Source: Candidatus Gallipaludibacter merdavium (GTDB lineage Bacteria > Bacteroidota > Bacteroidia > Bacteroidales > Paludibacteraceae). From it: a DNA stretch of 64,000 nt. The stretch is taken from assembly GCA_017694875.1 (NCBI GenBank), contig JADIMG010000055.1:16521-80520 (forward strand), given 5' to 3'. Below the pieces are notes generated by a model. That model did not search any database and was not told the DNA's origin. It saw only the letters and a list, made by a program, of their open reading frames with translations. Below, piece by piece: positions 53,641-61,103 of this stretch. Within the stretch, counting starts at the first letter, position 1, and the number at the start of each line of letters is the position of its first letter. The position numbers and the translations under genes were made by a program.

Positions 53641-56202
53641 ATGAGAATAAAAGTGAGCAATACGAACCAGGTAGCTTGGAGAGAAATCAATGTTAAAACC
53701 CATCTTCCTGGAGAGTTGTCAAAATTAGGTGAATTAGCACAAAACTTATGGTGGGTGTGGAATTCAGAAGCAAAGGATCTGTTTCGCAATATTGACAAAG
53801 AAGCATGGAAACGAGCCAATTCGAATCCTACGATGCTTTTAAGCATTTTGAGTTATGAGAAATTGGTGTCTTTGACAGAAGATGCTGCATTTATGACTCG
53901 TTTGGATAAGATATATGAAGATTTCAGGAGATACATGGAGACACCAAAGGACACTAACCGTCCTTCCATTGCTTATTTCTCTATGGAATATGGTTTGACA
54001 CATGTATTGAAAATCTATTCTGGAGGTTTGGGCGTATTGGCGGGTGACTATTTGAAAGAGGCCAGTGACAGCAATGTAGATATGGCTGCTATCGGCTTCC
54101 TCTACAGATACGGCTATTTTACGCAAACCTTGTCCATGGATGGCCAACAGATAGCCAATTATGAAGCGCAAAATTTTGGTAATCTGCCTATTAGCCAAGT
54201 TAAAGATGAAAATGATGCTCCACTGGTAGTGGAAGTTCCATATCCTGGACGTACTGTCCATGCATATGTATGGCGTGTGGCAGTTGGCCGTATCAATCTG
54301 TATTTGTTGGATACGGATAATGAAATGAACGGAGAAGCCGATCGTAGCATTACACACCAACTTTATGGCGGAGATTGGGAAAACCGTCTGAAACAGGAGA
54401 TTATGTTGGGTATCGGTGGTATTCTGGCATTGAAGAAAATGGGTATTTCCAAGCAAGTATATCACTGCAACGAAGGACATGCAGCATTGATTAACGTTCA
54501 ACGTCTGGTTGATTTTATTCACAACGACAAGTTGACTTACAATGAGGCAATGGAAGTAGTGCGTGCAAGTTCGCTTTATACAGTTCACACTCCAGTACCG
54601 GCTGGACATGACAGTTTTGATGAAGAACTGTTTGGACGCTATATGGGGGCATATCCTGCCCAATTGGGAATTTCATGGGGTGAATTTATGGATATGGGAC
54701 GTGAACATCCGGGCACGAACGACAAGTTTAGCATGAGTGTATTTGCCTGCAATACTTGTCAGGAAGTAAATGGTGTGAGCTGGTTGCACGGAAAAGTATC
54801 ACAAAAGATGTTCAATCCAATTTGGCCGGGCTATTTCCCTGAAGAGTTGCATGTAAGTTATGTAACAAATGGTGTGCACCTCCCAACATGGACTGCTTCC
54901 GAATGGAAATCAGTATATGAAGATGTGTTAGGTCCTGATTTTTATAAAGACCAGTCTAACCTGAAAATATGGGCTCCAATCAACGATATGCCGGATGAAG
55001 TTATCTGGAATACACGTATGTTGTTGAAAAATAAGTTAATTGCCTATATCCGTGACCAGTTCCAGGAAAGTTGGCTGAAAAATCAAGGCGATCCATCACG
55101 CATTGTGTCCATTTTGGAAAGTATCAACCCTGATGCGTTAATTATTGGTTTCGGTCGCCGTTTTGCTACATACAAACGTGCTTACCTGCTGTTTACCGAT
55201 TTGGAACGTTTGGAGCGTATTGTAAACAATCCTGAACGTCCGGTTCAATTCCTGTTTACTGGTAAAGCTCATCCTGCTGACGGTGGCGGACAAGGCCTTA
55301 TTAAACGTATTGTTGAAATTTCACGCATGCCACAATTCCTGGGCAAGATTATCTTCCTTGAAAACTATGATATGCGTTTGGCAAAACGTTTGATTTCTGG
55401 TGTTGATATTTGGTTGAATACACCAACCCGTCCTTTGGAAGCGTCTGGTACATCAGGTGAAAAGGCTCAAATGAATGGCGTCTTGAACTTCTCAGTACTA
55501 GACGGATGGTGGCTGGAAGGCTACGTGAAAGGTGCCGGTTGGGCTTTGACTGAAAAACGTACGTATGACAATCAAGGCTATCAGGATCAATTGGATGCTG
55601 CTACCATCTATTCAATGCTTGAAAATGAGATTATTCCAATGTATTATGCAAAGAACAGCAAGGGATATTCTCCAGAATGGATTCAGACAATCAAGAATTC
55701 TATTACCCAAATTACACCACGTTTCACAACCAAGCGTATGATGGACGATTATTATGACCGCTTCTACAACAAATTGACCAAACGTTCAGCATTCTTGCGT
55801 GCAGACAATTTTGCCAAGGCAAAATCTTTGGTAGCATGGAAAGAAAACATGGTTGCACATTGGGATGAAATACAAGTAGTATCTGTTTCTATTCCTGATA
55901 AGTTTGAAGCCTCTTCACAGGTAGGTGAAACGTATAAGTTGGAAGTGGAAATTGATGTGAAAGGACTGAATGACAAGGGTATTGGTGTAGAACTGGTTGC
56001 TGTCAAGACTGACAAAAACAATGAAACCCAATTATATGAAGTAAATGAGTTGAGTCTGGCGAAAACAGAAGGAACTCACATGTTCTTCAGTGGAGAATAT
56101 CAATTGGATTACTCCGGATCGTTCAAATATGCTTTCCGTATGTTCCCTAAAAATGAAGAATTGCCACACCGTCAGGACTTCTGCTACGTGCGCTGGTTTT
56201 AA
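53641..56202 (+). CDS. glgP: Alpha-glucan (glycogen) phosphorylase with DUF3417 N-terminus
   Basis: An 853-residue PLP enzyme that releases glucose-1-phosphate from alpha-1,4-glucans. The N-terminal DUF3417 region ([18 protein letters not shown]) is typical of the Bacteroidota/archaeal-type clade, distinct from the E. coli form. [50 protein letters not shown] and the PLP-Lys motif [25 protein letters not shown] are present. Likely glycogen mobilisation. It is a single-gene unit ending at the hairpin at 56225-56264. Confidence 0.94.
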   Translation: MRIKVSNTNQVAWREINVKTHLPGELSKLGELAQNLWWVWNSEAKDLFRNIDKEAWKRANSNPTMLLSILSYEKLVSLTEDAAFMTRLDKIYEDFRRYMETPKDTNRPSIAYFSMEYGLTHVLKIYSGGLGVLAGDYLKEASDSNVDMAAIGFLYRYGYFTQTLSMDGQQIANYEAQNFGNLPISQVKDENDAPLVVEVPYPGRTVHAYVWRVAVGRINLYLLDTDNEMNGEADRSITHQLYGGDWENRLKQEIMLGIGGILALKKMGISKQVYHCNEGHAALINVQRLVDFIHNDKLTYNEAMEVVRASSLYTVHTPVPAGHDSFDEELFGRYMGAYPAQLGISWGEFMDMGREHPGTNDKFSMSVFACNTCQEVNGVSWLHGKVSQKMFNPIWPGYFPEELHVSYVTNGVHLPTWTASEWKSVYEDVLGPDFYKDQSNLKIWAPINDMPDEVIWNTRMLLKNKLIAYIRDQFQESWLKNQGDPSRIVSILESINPDALIIGFGRRFATYKRAYLLFTDLERLERIVNNPERPVQFLFTGKAHPADGGGQGLIKRIVEISRMPQFLGKIIFLENYDMRLAKRLISGVDIWLNTPTRPLEASGTSGEKAQMNGVLNFSVLDGWWLEGYVKGAGWALTEKRTYDNQGYQDQLDAATIYSMLENEIIPMYYAKNSKGYSPEWIQTIKNSITQITPRFTTKRMMDDYYDRFYNKLTKRSAFLRADNFAKAKSLVAWKENMVAHWDEIQVVSVSIPDKFEASSQVGETYKLEVEIDVKGLNDKGIGVELVAVKTDKNNETQLYEVNELSLAKTEGTHMFFSGEYQLDYSGSFKYAFRMFPKNEELPHRQDFCYVRWF

Positions 56203-56224
56203 TCGTTAATCACATATTTCAAAT

Positions 56225-56264
56225 AAAGCGGATGCTTCGATTTTTTTCGGAGCATCCGCTTTAT
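56225..56264 (+). terminator. Terminator of glgP
   Basis: AAAGCGGATGCT (56225-56236) pairs with AGCATCCGCTTT (56251-56262), with a T-rich loop and tail TTATT. Confidence 0.85.
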
Positions 56265-56304
56265 TGTGTCTGAAATATTGAGTCTGTGTGTGCCAGAAAG
56301 AGCT

Positions 56305-56344
56305 AAAAAAGGAGGTAAGCCATGTGCAGTACAGACTTACCTCC
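56305..56344 (-). terminator. Terminator of the DUF4139 gene
   Basis: GGAGGTAAG (56311-56319) pairs with CTTACCTCC (56336-56344); six T follow on the minus strand. Confidence 0.87.
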
Positions 56345-56364
56345 TAATTATTCACACGTCTTGT

Positions 56365-58224
56365 TTATTGTATGTCCAAATATTGGTTCTTGGGGTATTT
56401 TACTTTATAACGCAATTGGCGACTGGTTTGTTCATTGGGTTGCAATTGAATTTGCCAATATAAAATTCCATTTTGATTATTTAGAATAGCACCGTTGGTT
56501 TCTTCTGCAGTAACTTCTATTGTGCTGTTACTAGAAACAGGGATTTGGTCATAAATCCGTATGTCAATATCTTCAGGCTTTGTATTCTTTATAGTGAATG
56601 TCCAGGCTTTTGTTTCTGTTATATTAGCACCGATAGTTTTGCGTTGGGTATAATCACTTGTCTTTTCACGTTTAACGATGATATTTTTGTCTCTACCCAA
56701 TGAAATGGATAAGGTGTCGCTGGCTTGAGCCGTATTGATAAGCGTTTTCCCTACAAAAGTGTTTTCAAAGTAAACATTGGCCTCTCCGTCAATTAGATTG
56801 AGCTTTGTCCAGTCCGTAATGTTGGCTGTGAGAAAAGCATCTTTGTCTATCTTTGGAGTACATTCGTACAAATAGGAAGTGGGCACTTCATAACGGCCTA
56901 TTTCCACATTAAGCGGTTTGTTGGAAGAAAGCAGTGTGTATGGCATTTCTATTTCAAACTCCATGGCAGTCTGCGTAGTAGTTGATTCCACCTCCAGTTG
57001 GGCAGATGAGCCATAAGCCTTATTGGCTCTTGCCAGCATTTTAGGAGTTGTGGGAGCCATAGCCATATAACAGTCTTCAGCTATTGCCGTTTCAGCCAAC
57101 ATCTCAGTCGTTGGTCTCATGTGAATATTAAGTTGGGGCTGTGAGGCTGTTTGTTCTTGTTGCACATAACCCACATAGCTGAAAAGCAAGGTTGCATTAG
57201 GCTGGGGTAGAACAAGGCTGTATTGTCCGGCCATATCAGTAATGGTTCCGATGGTTGTTCCTTTTACACTGACATTGGCTCCAGGTAACGGCTTCCCGTT
57301 CTCGTCGAATACAACACCCGTGATAGTATTGGTGGATTGGGTTGTATAGACAGGTGATGTTAGCCCGTAATCCAGCCAATAGGTTTGCAGTTTGGGAGCA
57401 ATGTTGCTTTGTGTGGGGAGCGATGTGGACAATGTAAGATGCACATTTTTCCAATCTTCCTTGGTGTTCTGGCGCACAGTCGCTTTGTAGAGCAGGTTAA
57501 TGGGTTGCTGTATGCCATTGGAACGTATGTCGTATGAGGGAAACCATCCTGCATTGCCAACAAAGTAGGTAAGCTCAAAGTGAGCCTTAGTAGCAGTAGG
57601 GGCATTGAGACTAACAATGACTTCACTCATGCGGTCAGATGGTTTTCCTTTCAATTGTGCTTGCTGTTGTGTGAGCTGCTGGAGTTCTTGGTTGAGCTGG
57701 TTCAATTGGTTATTTATTTGCAGTACCTTTGTGTTGATTTGTGAAAGGCGGCTGCTGTAATAGGCTGCAAATTCCTTGATAAGTGCCAGGGATGTACTTT
57801 GACCATTGGCATGAAGAGTACTGTTGTCGGTCAGAAACTTCTTTTCAGCTTGGGCCACTTCCAGTTCATTCTGTTTTTCATTTATTTGGTTGCGCAAATC
57901 GGCTATTTGTTTTTCCAGCTTGCTTAGTTCCTGCGATTGAAGGACACTGTCAGGGTAGGTATATTGGTGATTGACCGAAAGGATGGTGAAATTGCCATTT
58001 CCCTTTAGTTGCATACTTTTGGCATCCATATAGGGTGACAAGTTGATGAAGCGCAATGTAGTGTTGCCCTGTGGTAGATTCAGTGTCTGCGTGCGGATTA
58101 CTTGTGCACCATCAATAAATACGATGACCGATTCCGGTTGGGTTTCTACATCCGTCTGGGCATGCGCAAACATAGTACAGCATGCAATGGCTGCAAATAA
58201 AAATAACTTTCTCATATCGTTCAT
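56365..58224 (-). CDS. DUF4139/mucoidy-inhibitor-A-like protein with inserted carboxypeptidase-regulatory-like domain
   Basis: A 619-residue exported protein. The signal is MNDMRKLFLFAAIACCTMFAHA; the start may instead be the ATG at 58215. An N-terminal domain begins with VIVFIDGAQVIRTQTL. A coiled coil of about 100 residues (LEKQIADLRNQINEKQNELEVAQAEKKF to LNQLNQELQQLTQQQAQ) follows, then a beta-rich domain with a CarboxypepD_reg-like insertion (TGVVFDENGKPLPGANVSVKGT) and the C-terminal DUF4139 body (TKAWTFTIKNTKPEDIDIRIYDQIP, QLQPNEQTSRQLRYKVKYPKN). Likely periplasmic or envelope. Its function is unknown. Confidence 0.86.
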   Translation of the reverse strand: MNDMRKLFLFAAIACCTMFAHAQTDVETQPESVIVFIDGAQVIRTQTLNLPQGNTTLRFINLSPYMDAKSMQLKGNGNFTILSVNHQYTYPDSVLQSQELSKLEKQIADLRNQINEKQNELEVAQAEKKFLTDNSTLHANGQSTSLALIKEFAAYYSSRLSQINTKVLQINNQLNQLNQELQQLTQQQAQLKGKPSDRMSEVIVSLNAPTATKAHFELTYFVGNAGWFPSYDIRSNGIQQPINLLYKATVRQNTKEDWKNVHLTLSTSLPTQSNIAPKLQTYWLDYGLTSPVYTTQSTNTITGVVFDENGKPLPGANVSVKGTTIGTITDMAGQYSLVLPQPNATLLFSYVGYVQQEQTASQPQLNIHMRPTTEMLAETAIAEDCYMAMAPTTPKMLARANKAYGSSAQLEVESTTTQTAMEFEIEMPYTLLSSNKPLNVEIGRYEVPTSYLYECTPKIDKDAFLTANITDWTKLNLIDGEANVYFENTFVGKTLINTAQASDTLSISLGRDKNIIVKREKTSDYTQRKTIGANITETKAWTFTIKNTKPEDIDIRIYDQIPVSSNSTIEVTAEETNGAILNNQNGILYWQIQLQPNEQTSRQLRYKVKYPKNQYLDIQ

Positions 58225-58410
58225 GTTAAAATGATTCCTGCCTATTGGAAACGCAATTACTATGCCAAGCAGCTTGAATGTAACATTGACGTGTATGATG
58301 CTGTTGTTTTGCAAATCTGCATTTCCTGTATTTTCCTTGTTGAAATGTTATTCTACTTCGTTGATTTTCTATTGTTGTTGATTTATTTAGGCAGATGCAA
58401 ATATTTTTCC

Positions 58411-58418
58411 TACTTTTG
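58411..58418 (+). promoter_or_regulatory. Predicted -7 box for the candidate structured RNA
   Basis: TACTTTTG matches TAnnTTTG. No good -33 element is seen, so the promoter call is moderate. Confidence 0.45.
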
Positions 58419-58424
58419 CAGCAA

Positions 58425-58842
58425 GGTAATGTTACAATTGGTTGCGATTGAACCTTCTCAGGTGAATCAATATGCCTTTTAAAATCATTATCGGTCCTGC
58501 GCCGAAAGATTTTCTTGTAAAAGAAAAAGGGAAGGGTGGGACAAGACATAGGAAAGGCGTTTACTACGCTTTGGTTTTGACGTTCTGAAATCCTAGGAAA
58601 ATTTCAATGCAAGTCAAAAACAAAGCAGCGTGAATGCCCCGTAGGTGTGTTATATACATACCTCTGTTGCCGTCTAGCTATTGGTGTATCATGTCACTAA
58701 TGGTTAGTGATGGTATATCGGAGTATGTTAAACATATCGGCGTGGGGCTTATGCGTTGCTCGTTTCGACTTGCAGGGCCATTCCTAGGAGCCTCAGAACG
58801 TGGAGCGAGCGACAGTGCAGGGCTTCACGCTTTTTTTGTCTT
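58425..58842 (+). ncRNA. Candidate structured RNA or attenuated leader upstream of the methyltransferase genes
   Basis: Between the -7 box at 58411-58418 and a seven-T run at 58831-58837 lie four stable hairpins. H1: 58566-58581 with 58613-58631, with inner TGAAAT/ATTTCA. H2: AGGTGTG/CATACCT at about 58643-58663. H3: TCACTAA-TGG-TTAGTGA at 58694-58710. H4: GCGTG (58740-58744)/CACGC (58826-58830) enclosing GTTGCTCG (58755-58762)/CGAGCGAC (58806-58813), ending in TTTTTTT. I do not recognise it as tmRNA, RNase P or 6S RNA. Two short ORFs lie inside but look unconvincing. Confidence 0.5.
58740..58837 (+). terminator. Long terminator-like hairpin H4 with T run
   Basis: Outer stem GCGTG/CACGC and inner GTTGCTCG/CGAGCGAC (one G-T pair), followed directly by TTTTTTT at 58831-58837. 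If transcribed from 58411 it would end transcription before the methyltransferase genes, or attenuate it. Confidence 0.55.
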
Positions 58843-58908
58843 GTAGAAAAAGAATTTGTTATTTGCGGCATCTGTAGCCCTTGACCGCGCATTTAGCCAA
58901 GTGGCTAT

Positions 58909-59592
58909 ATGGATGTAGCAGAACAACATAAATCTCAAATCATTTCACGCAAGCGGGTTGCCGATTATGGCGAAGTGTTTACGGCCGAGAGGGAAGTAAA
59001 TGCTATGTGTGACCTGGTTGCTCATGAATGTCTAAGACCTGATTCCCGTTTCCTGGAACCAGCCTGTGGTGATGGCAATTTTCTTGCCGTCATACTCAAA
59101 CGGAAACTTTCTGAACTGAGAAGGAGGTATAAAAAAAGTCCCCGTGATTACGAAAAGCAGTCTATGGTTGCCATTGGAAGTCTGTACGGGGTAGATATAC
59201 AGCGCGATAACGTAGACGCGTGTCGTGAGCGCCTCTATTCCATTTGGAATGAAGAATATACTGCCAATTGTAAATCAGAAGCATCGGACGAGACACGTGA
59301 ATCTGCCAAATTTATCATCAGTCGTAATATTGTCAATGGCAATGCCCTGACACTTATGTGTGTGGATGAGCAAGGTAATGACACTACAACGCCCATAGTT
59401 TTCTCGGAATGGACTCTGATTGCAGGTGCACAGATGCAACGGTCGGACTATACCATGGCAGAACTTCTTCGTGACGATGAGACCTCAGACAACAATCCCC
59501 TTCTTTTCAGTGAGTCACAAAAAAGGGAAGAAGGAACATTTCTAAGAAGATATATAACTCACTATAAAAAGGTACAATACTATGGAGAATAG
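58909..59592 (+). CDS. DNA methyltransferase subunit, SAM-binding part without NPPY motif
   Basis: A 227-residue protein resembling the first subunit of split adenine-N6 methyltransferases. Motif I is SRFLEPACGDGNFLA (47-60), with LYGVDIQRDNVDACRERLYSIW as the following SAM-binding acidic strand and NIVNGNAL before a C-terminal PIVFSEWTLIAGAQMQRSDY block seen in this family. The catalytic motif IV (NPPY or similar) is missing, so it must act with the downstream protein, whose gene it overlaps by 11 bases. The ATG at 58909 is the most upstream credible start. Confidence 0.8.
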   Translation: MDVAEQHKSQIISRKRVADYGEVFTAEREVNAMCDLVAHECLRPDSRFLEPACGDGNFLAVILKRKLSELRRRYKKSPRDYEKQSMVAIGSLYGVDIQRDNVDACRERLYSIWNEEYTANCKSEASDETRESAKFIISRNIVNGNALTLMCVDEQGNDTTTPIVFSEWTLIAGAQMQRSDYTMAELLRDDETSDNNPLLFSESQKREEGTFLRRYITHYKKVQYYGE

Positions 59593-61099
59593 CCTACTGC
59601 AAAACGTCTATAATCCGGACGTACTGTCGTGTATAGCCAATCTAAGTAGCGATGAAGTGTTTACTCCTCCTGCCTTGGCCAACAAGATGATTGATATGCT
59701 TCCACAGGAGTTGTTTGAAAATCCGGATACAACCTTTCTTGACCCTTGTTGTAAAAGTGGAGTGTTTTTGAGGGAAATAGCCAAACGGCTGATAAAAGGT
59801 TTAAAACCTCAAATTCCCGATTTGGAGAAACGTGTGGAGCACATCTTTTCCAAACAGCTTTTTGGCGTGGCAATAACCGAATTGACGAGCTTGCTCTCAC
59901 GCCGCAGTGTATATTGTAGTAAGTATCCCAACAGTCAGTTTTCCGCTTACCGTTTTCCAGAAAATAAACCACAAGGGAATATTATTTACCAACGAATCAA
60001 CCATACATGGCAAAATGGCAAATGTATTTATTGTGGTGCTTCACAAAATGAATATGGTCGTGATAGCGATTTGGAAACCTATGCATATCTGTCAATCCAT
60101 AATGTCGATTTAAAGAAACTATTCCATATGAAATTTGATGTGATTATTGGAAATCCACCATATCAGTTGAGTGATGGGGGAAATGCTGCCAGTGCAAAAC
60201 CTTTATATCATTATTTTGTTGAACAGGCTAAAAAATTAAACCCTAGATACTTATGTATGATTATTCCTGCTCGTTGGTATTCAGGAGGAAAAGGGTTAGA
60301 TGACTTTCGGAAGAATATGCTAAATGATATTCATATATCTAATTTAATTGATTATAGTAATAGTAGTGATTGTTTTCCTGGTGTTAATATTGCAGGTGGT
60401 GTTTGTTATTTTTTATGGGATAGATTGTATAATGGGGATTGTAAAATTATTAATATAAAAGGGAATCAAGAGATTTCTGAAGCACTAAGACCTTTAAATG
60501 AATATCCTATATTTATTCGTGATAATATATCAGTGGAAATTATTCATAAAGTATTGAGATTGAAAAAGGATACTATGGATACTATAGTAAAATCTAGAAA
60601 TAGTTTCTCCTTACCTAGTAATTATAATGGTGACAATAAAAGTTTTCCTAATGCGCTAACAATGTTATCAAGTAATGGGATATCTTATATATCAACGAAA
60701 GAAATAATAGATAGAGATAGAATTCTTGATAAATATAAAGTGATAATTACTTATGCAATGTCTGGTGGTAATAAACCAAGTTCTGAAGGTAACTATCAAA
60801 TTGTATCCTCATTAAAAGTATTGAATCCTAGTGAAGTGTGTACAGAAACTTTTCTTGTATTAGGAGCTTTTACTTGTTTGTCAGAAGCAAATAATTTGGT
60901 GTCTTATGTAAAAACAAATTTTTTTCGCTTTCTTTTGTTGCAAACCCTAACGTCAATACACATTACAAAAAATAGTTTTGTTTTTGTTCCTCTCCAAGAT
61001 TTCTCCCATCCATGGACCGATGAAATGCTTTATAAAAAATACAATCTGACGCAAGAGGAAATTAACTTTATCGAATCTATGATTAAACCAATGGAGTGA
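59582..61099 (+). CDS. Eco57I-like adenine-N6 DNA methyltransferase subunit with target-recognition region
   Basis: A 505-residue protein. DEVFTPPALANKMIDMLP and motif I TFLDPCCKSGVFLREI (51-66) are followed by a small CxxC-containing insert (GKCIYCGA, 147-153) and motif IV FDVIIGNPPYQLSDGGN (185-201). From about residue 205 to 480 lies a region expected to be the target-recognition domain. Its nucleotide sequence is much richer in A and T than its surroundings. The two subunits together carry SAM-binding and catalytic motifs, and the next gene supplies the helicase/nuclease. The gene stop is four bases before the next start. Confidence 0.86.
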   Translation: MENSLLQNVYNPDVLSCIANLSSDEVFTPPALANKMIDMLPQELFENPDTTFLDPCCKSGVFLREIAKRLIKGLKPQIPDLEKRVEHIFSKQLFGVAITELTSLLSRRSVYCSKYPNSQFSAYRFPENKPQGNIIYQRINHTWQNGKCIYCGASQNEYGRDSDLETYAYLSIHNVDLKKLFHMKFDVIIGNPPYQLSDGGNAASAKPLYHYFVEQAKKLNPRYLCMIIPARWYSGGKGLDDFRKNMLNDIHISNLIDYSNSSDCFPGVNIAGGVCYFLWDRLYNGDCKIINIKGNQEISEALRPLNEYPIFIRDNISVEIIHKVLRLKKDTMDTIVKSRNSFSLPSNYNGDNKSFPNALTMLSSNGISYISTKEIIDRDRILDKYKVIITYAMSGGNKPSSEGNYQIVSSLKVLNPSEVCTETFLVLGAFTCLSEANNLVSYVKTNFFRFLLLQTLTSIHITKNSFVFVPLQDFSHPWTDEMLYKKYNLTQEEINFIESMIKPME

Positions 61100-61103
61100 T
61101 ATT

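Noticed and set aside
58472..58588. A 38-residue ORF (MPFKIIIGPAPKDF) on the plus strand
   Set aside because: Short, no ribosome-binding site or family match; it ends inside hairpin H1. Not supported as a gene.
58411..58842. The structured region as tmRNA, RNase P or 6S RNA
   Set aside because: No tRNA-like ends or tag reading frame, no RNase P conserved core, and no single long 6S-type helix; so not assigned to these families.
58634..58846. A 70-residue ORF (starts MPRRCVIYI) on the plus strand
   Set aside because: It overlaps hairpins H2-H4, has no recognisable domain and ends at the T run; more likely a chance frame or remnant than a gene.
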